Below are positions 43,275 to 52,004 of a DNA stretch of 64,000 nucleotides, piece after piece. How positions within the stretch are numbered: position 1 is the first letter of the stretch; each line of letters begins with the position of its first letter. The notes beneath the pieces are model-generated. The model ran no database searches. It was not told where the DNA came from and saw nothing but the letters and a program-made list of their open reading frames with translations. The translations under genes were made by a program, and so were the position numbers. Source of the stretch: Pseudomonas abietaniphila (lineage in GTDB: Bacteria > Pseudomonadota > Gammaproteobacteria > Pseudomonadales > Pseudomonadaceae); the NCBI RefSeq assembly GCF_900100795.1, contig NZ_FNCO01000004.1, positions 62,001 through 126,000 on the forward strand, in the 5' to 3' direction.

Positions 43275-44330
43275 TCACACCGCCGCGTCGTAAAACATCT
43301 CGCTGCTTTTCTGCTCGATCAGTGCCTGCTCGATGGCGGCCTGATGCACTTCGTCCGAGTGCTCTTCACGGGCTTCTGGCTGAATGCCCAGACGCGAGAA
43401 CAGCAGCATGTCTTTGTCGGCCTGCGGGTTGGCCGTGGTCAGCAGTTTGTCGCCGTAGAAGATCGAGTTCGCGCCGGCAAAAAACGCCAGGGCCTGCATC
43501 TGATCGTTCATGGCTTCGCGGCCTGCGGACAGGCGCACGTGGGATTTCGGCATCAAGATACGGGCGACGGCCAGCATGCGAATGAAATCGAACGGATCGA
43601 CGTCTTCAGCGTTGGCGAGCGGGGTTCCCGCCACTTTCACCAGCATGTTGATCGGCACGGATTCCGGATGCTCCGGCAGGTTGGCCAGCTGAATCAGTAG
43701 GTTGGCCCGGTCATCCAGCGACTCGCCCATGCCCAGAATGCCGCCGGAGCAGATTTTCATGCCCGCATCGCGCACATAGGCCAGCGTTTGCAGACGCTCG
43801 CTGTAGGTGCGGGTGGTGATGATGCTGGTGTAGAAGTCCGGCGAGGTGTCGAGGTTGTGGTTGTAGTAATCCAGGCCCGCATCAGCCAGCGCCTTGGTTT
43901 GATCCTGATCGAGCTTGCCCAGGGTCATGCAGGTTTCCAGGCCCATTGCCTTGACGCCTTTGACCATTTCAAGCACGTACGGCATGTCTTTGGCCGACGG
44001 GTGCTTCCAGGCCGCGCCCATGCAGAAACGCGTGGAGCCGATGGCTTTGGCACGCGCCGCTTCTTCCAGCACTTGCTGGACCTGCATCAGCTTCTCTTTT
44101 TCCAGACCGGTGTTGTAGTGACCGGACTGCGGGCAGTACTTGCAGTCTTCAGGGCAGGCGCCTGTCTTGATCGACAGCAGCGTGGAAACCTGAACGCGGT
44201 TGGCGTCGAAATGAGCGCGATGCACGGTTTGCGCTTGAAACAGCAGGTCATTGAACGGTTGTGTGAACAACGCCCGGACCTCGGCTAGATTCCAGTCGTG
44301 ACGCAAAGTGGCATTGATGCTGGCGCTCAT
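43275..44330 (-). CDS. bioB: Biotin synthase
   Basis: 351 residues, radical-SAM enzyme that inserts sulfur into dethiobiotin. The [4Fe-4S] motif [10 protein letters not shown] has C59, C63 and C66. The other family blocks ([56 protein letters not shown]) are present, giving ligands for the second cluster. ATG 44330 follows AGGAGC. First gene of the minus-strand biotin set, divergent from comF. Confidence 0.97.
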   Translation of the reverse strand: MSASINATLRHDWNLAEVRALFTQPFNDLLFQAQTVHRAHFDANRVQVSTLLSIKTGACPEDCKYCPQSGHYNTGLEKEKLMQVQQVLEEAARAKAIGSTRFCMGAAWKHPSAKDMPYVLEMVKGVKAMGLETCMTLGKLDQDQTKALADAGLDYYNHNLDTSPDFYTSIITTRTYSERLQTLAYVRDAGMKICSGGILGMGESLDDRANLLIQLANLPEHPESVPINMLVKVAGTPLANAEDVDPFDFIRMLAVARILMPKSHVRLSAGREAMNDQMQALAFFAGANSIFYGDKLLTTANPQADKDMLLFSRLGIQPEAREEHSDEVHQAAIEQALIEQKSSEMFYDAAV

Positions 44331-44438
44331 GGGCGGCTCCTTGATGTTTTTTGGCGAGTACCCGGGCGGTTAAGCACGCTGGCCAACCTGAAAGTCCACA
44401 AGCACAACACGGATGTTCGGCATATTTAAGGAAGAGGC

Positions 44439-45173
44439 ATGCGCTGTCAACCACACAACGGGCACCAGGTTTACATATGGTTAAAAAACATACAGACCTG
44501 TCTGTTATGCGATGAACAGACGGATTCTGACGCGTCGATCTGCATAGCCTGCGAGAGTGATCTGCCTTGGCTCATCGACCAATGCGAGCGCTGCGCCTTG
44601 CCCATGCCGATGTCCGGGTTGACCTGCGCGCAGTGCACACGGCAATCGCCAGCGTTCAACGAAGTCGTCGTGCCGTGGCTTTACGACTTCCCCATCGACG
44701 CTTTGGTCACACGCTTCAAACATCAGGGCAAATGGCCGCTGGGTCGGCTGCTGGCCGAACTGCTCGGCCGAACCTTGCAATACCGCTATGACGAAGGCCA
44801 TCCACGGCCGGATGTGCTGATCCCCGTCCCGCTGGCCAGCAAGAGAATGCGCCAACGCGGTTACAACCAGGCGGCAATGCTTGCGCAATGGTTGGGCCGC
44901 GCGCTGCAACTGCCCATAGACGAAAGAACCGTCAGACGCGTGAAGGAAACACCCGCCCAACAGGGCCTGGATGCGAAAGCAAGAAAGCGAAATTTGCGTG
45001 AAGCCTTTGCACTGAGCGATCCGGTTTACGTCGCCGGAAAACACATCGCCTTGATCGACGACGTACTGACCACAGGCTCAACCGCCGACACCCTTGCACG
45101 ATTGATGATCAGCGCCGGTGCCAGGCAGGTCGATGTGTATTGTCTGGCGAGGACGCCGAAGCCGGGGGATTGA
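44439..45173 (+). CDS. comF: ComF-family phosphoribosyltransferase-like protein
   Basis: 244 residues: an N-terminal zinc ribbon with paired Cys (CLLCDEQ, ICIACESD, CERCALPM, TCAQCTRQ) and a C-terminal PRTase-type domain whose signature is IALIDDVLTTGSTADTLARL. ComF proteins support natural transformation in competent bacteria; many species without known competence keep the gene. ATG 44439 has AAGGAAG upstream. It is divergent from bioB, as in P. aeruginosa and E. coli (gntX). Confidence 0.93.
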   Translation: MRCQPHNGHQVYIWLKNIQTCLLCDEQTDSDASICIACESDLPWLIDQCERCALPMPMSGLTCAQCTRQSPAFNEVVVPWLYDFPIDALVTRFKHQGKWPLGRLLAELLGRTLQYRYDEGHPRPDVLIPVPLASKRMRQRGYNQAAMLAQWLGRALQLPIDERTVRRVKETPAQQGLDAKARKRNLREAFALSDPVYVAGKHIALIDDVLTTGSTADTLARLMISAGARQVDVYCLARTPKPGD

Positions 45174-45375
45174 GCCGAGGTGACTACTAGACAGCACCTC
45201 AAAACCCCTAAGTTAAGCGTGAACTCACTGCAAATACAGAAATTTCCTACAACAGAAATGGATATGCACGAAGGGAACGTCTGATTTTACGCAAAGACAT
45301 TGCATCCAAATATTTTCCAATCCATTAATTACTCGCCAAGCAATCCGCTGGTACTAAAAACTAAAAAGGTGAAAT

Positions 45376-45507
45376 ATGAAAGCTGAAAACTTCGCTAAAA
45401 CCAGTATCAAACCTGAACAAAAACTTTCAGCAGAAGCCAAAAAATTCTTGACCACTCGTAAAAACAACGGCGGCGGTGGTCACTGCCAAGGTGGTGGCAG
45501 CTGGTAA
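45376..45507 (+). CDS. Putative RiPP precursor peptide (43 aa, Gly-rich His-Cys C-terminus)
   Basis: A 43-residue peptide in AT-rich sequence. A Lys/Glu-rich leader-like part (MKAENFAKTSIKPEQKLSAE, then AKKFLTTRK) is followed by the short core-like tail NNGGGGHCQGGGSW. ATG 45376 follows AAAAAGGTGAAAT. The split into charged leader and residue-biased tail, the single Cys and the final Trp, a hairpin right after the stop, and a following small protein and exporter together look like a ribosomally made, modified peptide. I know no named family with this core. It could instead be a bacteriocin-like or metal-binding peptide. It was found by reading, not by homology. Confidence 0.72.
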   Translation: MKAENFAKTSIKPEQKLSAEAKKFLTTRKNNGGGGHCQGGGSW

Positions 45508-45521
45508 GAGCCGTTTAACTT

Positions 45522-45545
45522 GCTGCCAGCGTTAATGCTGGCAGC
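45522..45545 (+). terminator. Hairpin/attenuator after the putative precursor
   Basis: Perfect 9-bp stem GCTGCCAGC (45522-45530) and GCTGGCAGC (45537-45545) with loop GTTAAT. It is 14 bp after the precursor stop and 17 bp before the next start. With no U-tract it would stabilise the short precursor message or limit read-through, like the pqqA hairpin. Confidence 0.6.
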
Positions 45546-45562
45546 TCTTGGCAGGATATCCT

Positions 45563-46063
45563 ATGGACAAGCAATACAAAAAAATCCAAGACACTCTTCC
45601 TCATAGCATGAGTACCCCCGTAAATAAAAACCACGAACCCACGCTAGAACAGGCCGTCCACCATATCAACAACATCGATTTCTCGTTGATCCAAAAGAAA
45701 ATCTGCGCTAAAGACGCGTTAACCTGCAGAGTCTGGTCTGAAACCGAGGCAGAGATCGCTATTCAGTACTATAAAAATTTCCTGTATTTGAACAAGAAAT
45801 ATCTACACCAGTTCTCAATCATACCTCCCATGTTGGAAGTGGATGAAATTTGGCACCATCACATCTTGGACACACGCCAATACTTTAAAGATTGCCATTC
45901 TATCTTCGGATATTACTTCCACCACTACCCGTACTTTGGAACTCGCGGAACTCCAGACAAACGAAACCTTGACACTGCTTTCAATGTCGCTCAGACACTG
46001 CACGAAAAAGAATTCGGAAGCAAAATGCTTGCCATCTGGAGTGACAGCGATGCACTACTATAG
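45563..46063 (+). CDS. GRDP-like (glycine-rich-domain-protein-like) small protein, candidate modification enzyme
   Basis: 166 residues, AT-rich. The C-terminal half has LEVDEIWHHHILDTRQYFKD and IFGYYFHHYPYFG, matching the pattern I recall for the bacterial GRDP-like/DUF1399 domain (D-x-x-WH-x-x-IL-x-T-x-x-Y ... F-x-x-x-x-HH-x-P). The clustered His and Asp could bind a metal, so an enzymatic role on the upstream peptide is conceivable but unproven. ATG 45563 has CAGGA 6 nt before it. It lies between the putative precursor and the MATE gene and overlaps the latter by 14 bp. No established biochemical function is known to me. Confidence 0.72.
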   Translation: MDKQYKKIQDTLPHSMSTPVNKNHEPTLEQAVHHINNIDFSLIQKKICAKDALTCRVWSETEAEIAIQYYKNFLYLNKKYLHQFSIIPPMLEVDEIWHHHILDTRQYFKDCHSIFGYYFHHYPYFGTRGTPDKRNLDTAFNVAQTLHEKEFGSKMLAIWSDSDALL

Positions 46064-47315
46064 CCAGTCCATCAGGACCGCCTTAGCGCCATTCATCATG
46101 AGCCGCCTTATTGCGTTAAGCGGCATTTCGTTTGTATTCATACTGGTCGCGCACAAGGCACCGGAAGATCTGGGTCTATTCTCTTACGTCCTCGCCTTGC
46201 TAACTGTTATTTCAACTGTTTTTCCTCTGCTCTTGGCGACCGCAGGCAACAATGCCGCTTCTCTAATGGACAAACCAGCGGAGTTGAACAGCTTTTTTTC
46301 AGGTGGATTCACCCTATCGTTAGCAGTAGGTGCCTTAACAGCCGCGGCTTGTTTTCTTGCCGTGCAAGTAGCTACGAACTTTAGCGGCACTCAGCATTGG
46401 GATGAGGAGAGCTTCTGGTCAATTTCTCTTGTTTACATACTGGCAACCCCCCTCATAGCGACAAACAATTTCCTTCAAATGTTTTTTGAATCGACTGGCA
46501 AAGCTAATCGCGTTGCAGAGACCAAGTTAAAAATCACGCTCTTCTGCTCAGCCGTCCTAATGCTGTCATGCGTAATCTCCAATAGAGAAGATTTCAAACT
46601 GTGCGCCATGCTCTATTTTCCGCTATCAGAGGCCATGACATTACTCCTTCTTACCAAACCACTCAGTAAAAAACGCTACTACTCTCCACGAGACGCGAAA
46701 AAGATATTATCTCCATCACTCCGTGGCGGGCTTCCAATTGCGGCAGGAATGACTGGTCAAAAAGTATACTTCTATTTACTTATGGAGCGCCTAGCGAGAG
46801 TTGGCAGCGGACTAACAGCAGAGCTCTCTGTGTTTATGACCGTCGCAGGAATACTACTTATCCCCTCACTCGCCTTGGCACAAATACATAGCTTCCAGGT
46901 AAGCCAGCACCGCAGCCAGTCCAAAGATCTTTATCGTAGTGGGCTAGTTTGGAACGCCGGGATATTTCTACTCACCGCCTTCGTCATCTCACTACTCGGA
47001 AAATACGCATTTTACATAGTAGGTGGCGAGCTTATGCATTACCGAAGCCAACTACTAGCCACCGTAATTCTATTCATTTTTTCGACTTCGCTTTTGTCGC
47101 TAGCGGTTGCACACTTGCGTGCGAATGGCGAGACGTTAATGCCACAGCTGCTGATTAACGTAATCATGCTGGGATTGCTTATGCCGCTACTGTATTGCCT
47201 GGAGCCGCATCAATCGAGTCTGGAAATATTTTTGATGCTCCAGAGCGGGGCTGCCGCTCTCAGTTTCTCGCTGTTGGGGTTGCGAATTGCTCATATTCAT
47301 AAAACTAACAGGTAG
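46050..47315 (+). CDS. MATE-type membrane exporter
   Basis: 421 residues, twelve or so hydrophobic segments, MATE/MOP-flippase superfamily. The N-terminal half includes SRLIALSGISFVFILVAHKA, LLLATAGNNAASLM and ILATPLIATNNFLQMFFEST, the last near the conserved MATE pore region. It should export a compound against its gradient using Na+ or H+. ATG 46050 has GGAG 8 nt upstream and lies inside the previous gene. Context makes it the probable exporter or immunity pump for the product of the small peptide gene. The base composition is AT-rich like its two partners. Confidence 0.85.
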   Translation: MHYYSQSIRTALAPFIMSRLIALSGISFVFILVAHKAPEDLGLFSYVLALLTVISTVFPLLLATAGNNAASLMDKPAELNSFFSGGFTLSLAVGALTAAACFLAVQVATNFSGTQHWDEESFWSISLVYILATPLIATNNFLQMFFESTGKANRVAETKLKITLFCSAVLMLSCVISNREDFKLCAMLYFPLSEAMTLLLLTKPLSKKRYYSPRDAKKILSPSLRGGLPIAAGMTGQKVYFYLLMERLARVGSGLTAELSVFMTVAGILLIPSLALAQIHSFQVSQHRSQSKDLYRSGLVWNAGIFLLTAFVISLLGKYAFYIVGGELMHYRSQLLATVILFIFSTSLLSLAVAHLRANGETLMPQLLINVIMLGLLMPLLYCLEPHQSSLEIFLMLQSGAAALSFSLLGLRIAHIHKTNR

Positions 47316-47832
47316 CCACCTCATCATTGAACGGTGTCAGCGGACGCCCCATTCATTGGACGACGAAATATTCAGACGGGATCTACCCCTTTGGCAACGA
47401 TACGAAGTGCAGTCTTCTTCTCTGTCAACAAACGAGCTCAAACGGCCACCTCCCTCCGCTTCGTGTATTTTCGACCTGTATCCTTGAAAGCCGGGGCGAG
47501 CATTCTTCGACTAAGGACAAGCCAAAGTGTGCGCTATGCCTGGGAGCGGCGAAACGAAGGGAGGTCGCAGTAACGATACGTACAGGTGACGGAGCTTTGG
47601 CAGGCGGGCCTTTGCTGAATCTGAACTGGGCGTGTTGCCAGCTGTTCTGCTGAGGGTTAGGGTAGTTTTCGCTTCGAAATCGAAACCCCTTCGAAGAAGG
47701 CTCCGGTCGGTATCAATGATGGAGACTGAATAGCAATCCTTTCCACAGTTCACCCACTGCGCCCGACTGGAGAACGACCCCAAGCCATTTGGCTTACACT
47801 CCGCCCTCATGTCCCCAAAAAACCAACCCATC
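47316..47832. other. Intergenic region after the AT-rich cluster
   Basis: About 500 bp with no convincing gene. It contains an imperfect inverted pair (ACCTCCCTCCGCTTCG near 47450 and CGAAACGAAGGGAGGT near 47555) and two copies of AACGATACG (near 47395 and 47573). They may be the decayed border of the inserted cluster. An ATG at 47809 gives an alternative, 8-codon longer start for the ModE-like gene. Confidence 0.45.
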
Positions 47833-48597
47833 ATGTCGCTACCCACTTCTCTCACCCAACACATGGTGCGCCGCCCGCACCGTATCGCCCTGCTGCAACA
47901 CATTGCCGAGCAAGGCTCGATCACGCGTGCAGCCAAAAGCGCCGGGCTGAGTTACAAAGCGGCGTGGGATGCCATCGATGAGTTGAACAATCTGGCGCAA
48001 AAGCCACTGGTCGAACGCAGTGTGGGCGGCCGTGGCGGGGGCGGTGCGAAGCTGTCGGAAGAAGGCGTCAGGGTGCTGCGCCTGTATCAGCGACTGCAGG
48101 CGTTACAGACCCAATTACTGGAAAGCCCGGAAGAAACCAGCGATCTGGCGCTGTTAAGCCGGTTGATGCTGCGCACCAGTGCACGTAATCAGTTGCACGG
48201 TCAGGTCGCGAGCATTACGCCATTGGGGCGCAACGACATGATCGGCCTGGCGCTGGCAGGCGGTCTGACGATCGATGCGCAAATCACCCACGACAGCACG
48301 TTGCGCCTTGAGCTCGAAGCAGGCACCGATGTGTTCGCCCTGATCAAGGCCAGCTGGCTGGAATTGCTGGTGCCTGAGCAGCCAGTAACAACTGGACACA
48401 ATTGCCTCACCGGCAAAATCGAGGAAATCCTCGATGCCGACGACGGCCCCTGCGAGGTCAGAATTGGCCTTCCCAGCAGCCAGACCTTGTGCGCCCTGGC
48501 CGAGAAAGACCACCTCAAAGCCTTGAAACTCAAGGCGGGCAGCGATGTGAAGGTGCAGTTCGCGCCCTCCTACGTCCTGATCGGCACACCGCTTTGA
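47833..48597 (+). CDS. ModE-type molybdate-responsive regulator (HTH plus TOBE domains)
   Basis: 254 residues. The N-terminal LysR-like winged helix of ModE is clear (RRPHRIALLQHIAEQGSITR, AAKSAGLSYKAAWDAIDELN, VGGRGGGGAKLSEEGVRVL). Two TOBE/Mop-like segments follow (SARNQLHGQVASITPLGRND, GHNCLTGKIEEILDADDGPC) that bind molybdate or tungstate. It represses molybdate uptake genes in other bacteria. I prefer ATG 47833; ATG 47809 is also open and neither has a strong ribosome-binding site. Molybdate transport genes are not in the window. It corresponds by position to PA0487. Confidence 0.9.
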   Translation: MSLPTSLTQHMVRRPHRIALLQHIAEQGSITRAAKSAGLSYKAAWDAIDELNNLAQKPLVERSVGGRGGGGAKLSEEGVRVLRLYQRLQALQTQLLESPEETSDLALLSRLMLRTSARNQLHGQVASITPLGRNDMIGLALAGGLTIDAQITHDSTLRLELEAGTDVFALIKASWLELLVPEQPVTTGHNCLTGKIEEILDADDGPCEVRIGLPSSQTLCALAEKDHLKALKLKAGSDVKVQFAPSYVLIGTPL

Positions 48598-48701
48598 ACC
48601 CTCTCTTCCTGAAGTGTTACGAGGCAAGTACCGTCATCGGACAGACACAATAGCGTCATACGGGCTGCATAAGGTTTTGCCAAAACCGCAGGAAGCCCGT
48701 G

Positions 48702-50630
48702 ATGAATCTATTAGAAGACAACCAGTCCACCGACCTCGAAACACTGGTGCGCGAGAACAGCACGGGGCTCACGCGCCGTGGCTTTATCAGTGCAGGCGCC
48801 TTGTGCGGCGCCGCGATGTTTCTGGGCGGCAATCTCCTCAGCCGCAGCGTGATGGCCGCCAGCGTCAGCGCAGGCAATAACACCCTGCTCGGCTTCGACA
48901 GCATTCCTTCCGCCACCGCCGACAGCATCAGCCTGCCGCCAGGCTACAGATCGTCGGTACTCATCAGCTGGGGCCAGCCATTGCATGCCAATGCCCCGGC
49001 GTTCGATGCCAGCGGTAAAGGCACGGCGAAAGCGCAGGAATTGCAGTTTGGCGACAACAACGACGGCATGAGCCTGTTCACTTTCCCCGGTGACAGTGCC
49101 GACACTGCCAAGCGCGCATTGATGGCGATCAACAACGAGTACACCAACTATCGCTACCTGTTCGATCACGGCAAAGAGCCGCAGTCTGCCGAGGACGTGC
49201 ACAAGGCGCAGGCCAGCGAAGGTGTGTCGGTGATTGAAGTGAAGCGCGAGGGCGGGCAATGGACGTTCGTGCAGGGCTCGAAATACAACCGGCGCATTCA
49301 CGGCAACACGCCCATTCACCTGAGCGGCCCCGCTGCCGGGCATGAGTGGCTCAAAACCTCCGCCGACAAGACCGGCAGGAACGTACTCGGCACGTTCCAG
49401 AATTGCGCCAACGGCAAAACGCCTTGGGGCACTTATCTGACCTGCGAAGAGAACTTCACCGATTGCTTCGGCAGCAGTGATCCTGCGCAGACATTCGACC
49501 CTGCCGCCAAGCGCTATGGGGTCGTCGCGGCGAGCAAGGAAGTGAACTGGCACCCGCACGATCCGCGCTTCGACCTGGCGAAGAACCCTAACGAGTTCAA
49601 CCGTCACGGCTGGGTGGTTGAAATTGACCCGTTCGATCCGACCTCCACGCCAGTCAAACGCACGGCGCTGGGCCGCTTCAAGCATGAAAACGCCGCCCTG
49701 ACCGAAACAAAGGACGGCCGCGTGGTGGTCTACATGGGCGACGACGAGCGCGGCGAGTTCATCTACAAATTCATCAGCCGCGATAAGGTCAATCACAAGA
49801 ACCCGAAAGCCAATCGCGACCTGCTCGATCACGGCACGCTGTACGTGGCGCAGTTCGACAACGGCGACAGCAACGCCGACCACCCCAAGGGCCAAGGCAA
49901 GTGGATCGAACTGACCCACGGCAAGAACGGCATCGACGCCTCGAGCGGCTTTGCCAATCAGGCCGAAGTGTTGATTCATGCGCGTCTGGCCGCCAGCGTC
50001 GTCAAGGCCACGCGCATGGACCGGCCGGAGTGGATCGTGGTCAGTCCCAAGGACGGTCAGGTCTACTGCACGCTGACCAATAACGTCAAACGTGGCGAGG
50101 AAGGCCAGCCGGTCGGCGGCCCCAACCCGCGGGCGAAAAATCAGTACGGGCAGATCCTGCGCTGGCAGGAAACGGGGTCCGATGCTGCGTCCATGGCGTT
50201 CGCCTGGGATCTGTTCGTGGTGGCCGGTAATCCCGGTGTGCATGCTGGAACGCCGCAAGGCGGCTCGAGCAACATCACCCCGCAAAACATGTTCAACAGC
50301 CCCGACGGTCTGGGCTTCGACAAGGCCGGGCGGTTGTGGATTCTGACGGATGGCGACTCAACCAACGCAGGCGATTTCGCAGGCATGGGCAACAACCAGA
50401 TGCTGTGCGCCGACCCGCAAAGCGGCGAGATTCGCCGGTTCATGGTCGGGCCGGTGGGTTGCGAAGTCACCGGTATCAGCTTTGCGCCAGACCAGAAGGC
50501 GCTGTTCGTCGGCATTCAGCATCCCGGCGAAAACGGCGGCTCGACCTTCCCCGAGCACCTGCCCAATGGAAAGCCAAGGTCGTCGGTGATGGTAATCACG
50601 CGGGAGGATGGCGGGGTAATTGGCGCGTGA
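48702..50630 (+). CDS. phoX: PhoX-family alkaline phosphatase, Tat-exported
   Basis: 642 residues, DUF839/PhoX family. These Ca/Fe-dependent phosphatases release phosphate from organic esters in the periplasm. The N-terminus carries the twin-arginine signal GLTRRGFISAGALCG (RR at 25-26), as known for PhoX. The propeller shows typical blocks: GFDSIP, NNDGMSLFTF, INNEYTNYRY, GTYLTCEENFTDCFG, RHGWVVEIDPFDPTSTPVKR, YMGDDERGEFIYKF, NNQMLCADPQSGEIRRFMVG. I see no convincing Pho box in the 104 bp upstream. ATG 48702 has AGGAAG upstream; a GTG directly precedes it. Confidence 0.93.
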   Translation: MNLLEDNQSTDLETLVRENSTGLTRRGFISAGALCGAAMFLGGNLLSRSVMAASVSAGNNTLLGFDSIPSATADSISLPPGYRSSVLISWGQPLHANAPAFDASGKGTAKAQELQFGDNNDGMSLFTFPGDSADTAKRALMAINNEYTNYRYLFDHGKEPQSAEDVHKAQASEGVSVIEVKREGGQWTFVQGSKYNRRIHGNTPIHLSGPAAGHEWLKTSADKTGRNVLGTFQNCANGKTPWGTYLTCEENFTDCFGSSDPAQTFDPAAKRYGVVAASKEVNWHPHDPRFDLAKNPNEFNRHGWVVEIDPFDPTSTPVKRTALGRFKHENAALTETKDGRVVVYMGDDERGEFIYKFISRDKVNHKNPKANRDLLDHGTLYVAQFDNGDSNADHPKGQGKWIELTHGKNGIDASSGFANQAEVLIHARLAASVVKATRMDRPEWIVVSPKDGQVYCTLTNNVKRGEEGQPVGGPNPRAKNQYGQILRWQETGSDAASMAFAWDLFVVAGNPGVHAGTPQGGSSNITPQNMFNSPDGLGFDKAGRLWILTDGDSTNAGDFAGMGNNQMLCADPQSGEIRRFMVGPVGCEVTGISFAPDQKALFVGIQHPGENGGSTFPEHLPNGKPRSSVMVITREDGGVIGA

Positions 50631-50667
50631 TCTGAACTAGCCGATCTGATGGCGTGTGGATAACCCA

Positions 50668-50758
50668 CTGTGGGAGCGAATGTATTCGCGAAAAATGCGT
50701 CAGGCGATAAACATGCGTCGACTCGACGCCCGCATCGCGAATGAATTCGCTCCCACAG
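50668..50758. repeat. REP-type inverted pair, GAATTCATTCGCG family
   Basis: CTGTGGGAGCGAATGTATTC.. at 50668 is mirrored by ..GAATGAATTCGCTCCCACAG ending 50758, between phoX and srkA. Confidence 0.9.
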
Positions 50759-50888
50759 TGGATCAGCGTCGTGCATACATCCTCGTCCGGCGTAAAAGCC
50801 GTCTGGGGTAACGCGGTGTGTCCGCTGCCCCACGCCTGAGTTACCATGACGGGCCCGACGCGGCAGCCTGCCGCGCGCAGGAGTAAGC

Positions 50889-51863
50889 ATGGCCCACCCG
50901 TTTGCAACACTCACACCTGACCTGGTGCTCGATGCCGTCGAAAGCATCGGTTTCGTCAGCGATGCCCGCATCCTCGCGCTCAACAGCTACGAAAACCGCG
51001 TCTATCAGGTCGGCATCGATGAAAGCCAGCCGCTGATCGCCAAGTTCTACCGGCCCAACCGCTGGACCAACGAAGCCATTCTCGAAGAACACAGCTTCAC
51101 CGCCGAATTGGCCGACGTCGAAATTCCGGTGGTAGCGCCCCTGGTTCACAACGGTCAGACCCTGTTCGAACACGCAGGCTTTCGTTTCACGCTGTTCCCA
51201 CGTCGCGGCGGCCGAGCGCCGGAGCCGGGCAATCTGGATCAGCTTTATCGTTTGGGCCAGTTGCTGGGGCGCATTCACGCCGTCGGCGCCACTCGCCCTT
51301 TCGAGCACCGAGAAGCCCTGGGCGTCAAAAACTTCGGCCACGACTCGCTGAACTACCTGCTGGACAACGACGTGATTCCCCGCAGCCTGCTCCCGGCCTA
51401 CTCGTCGGTGGCCAAAGACCTGCTCAAGCGCGTTGAAGATGTTTACGCCGCCACGCCTCATCAGAACATCCGGATGCACGGTGACTGCCACCCCGGCAAC
51501 ATGATGACCCGCGATGAGATCTTCCACATTGTCGACCTCGACGACTGCCGCATGGGCCCGGCGGTGCAGGACATCTGGATGATGCTGGCCGGGGATCGCC
51601 AGGACTGCCTGAGTCAGTTGTCGGAGTTGATGGACGGCTACAACGAATTCCACGATTTCGATCCGCGAGAACTTGCGCTGATCGAACCCTTGCGCGCCCT
51701 GCGCCTGTTGCACTACAGCGCTTGGCTGGCGCGTCGCTGGGATGACCCGGCGTTCCCGCACAGCTTTTCCTGGTTCGGCACCGAGCGCTATTGGGGCGAT
51801 CAGGTATTGGCCTTGCGTGAGCAACTGGCCGCCTTGAACGAGGAGCCGCTGAAGCTGTTTTGA
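50889..51863 (+). CDS. srkA: Stress-response Ser/Thr protein kinase SrkA (YihE/RdoA)
   Basis: 324 residues, aminoglycoside-phosphotransferase-like kinase fold. The catalytic loop is RMHGDCHPGNMM and the metal-binding Asp follows in FHIVDLDDCRMGP; the N-terminal lobe has NSYENRVYQVGIDESQPLIA with the Lys in AKFYRPNRW. The length fits the YihE family (about 325). SrkA counters programmed cell death and envelope stress in E. coli. ATG 50889 follows AGGAGTAAGC. Neighbour order rarD-srkA-modE matches P. aeruginosa PA0485-0487. Confidence 0.95.
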   Translation: MAHPFATLTPDLVLDAVESIGFVSDARILALNSYENRVYQVGIDESQPLIAKFYRPNRWTNEAILEEHSFTAELADVEIPVVAPLVHNGQTLFEHAGFRFTLFPRRGGRAPEPGNLDQLYRLGQLLGRIHAVGATRPFEHREALGVKNFGHDSLNYLLDNDVIPRSLLPAYSSVAKDLLKRVEDVYAATPHQNIRMHGDCHPGNMMTRDEIFHIVDLDDCRMGPAVQDIWMMLAGDRQDCLSQLSELMDGYNEFHDFDPRELALIEPLRALRLLHYSAWLARRWDDPAFPHSFSWFGTERYWGDQVLALREQLAALNEEPLKLF

Positions 51864-51872
51864 CCTGGCCGT

Positions 51873-51959
51873 TGTAGGCGTGAGCGTGATCGCGACTGGA
51901 AGCAGCGGACAAATGGATGCGATCAATCAATCGTTATCGCGAGCACGCCCACTCCTACG
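51873..51959. repeat. Diverged REP-type inverted pair
   Basis: TGTAGGCGTGAGCGTGATCG.. at 51873 and ..TCGCGAGCACGCCCACTCCTAC ending about 51959 are imperfect complements, an older relative of the GTAGGAGC family. Confidence 0.7.
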
Positions 51960-52004
51960 GGTATCCACCAGACCACATAAGAAAAACTTGCCGAAGGACC
52001 ACCC

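Noticed and set aside
47316..47832. Short plus-strand frames after the MATE gene
   Set aside because: Several overlapping 60-100 codon frames in different phases, none with a ribosome site or recognisable pattern.
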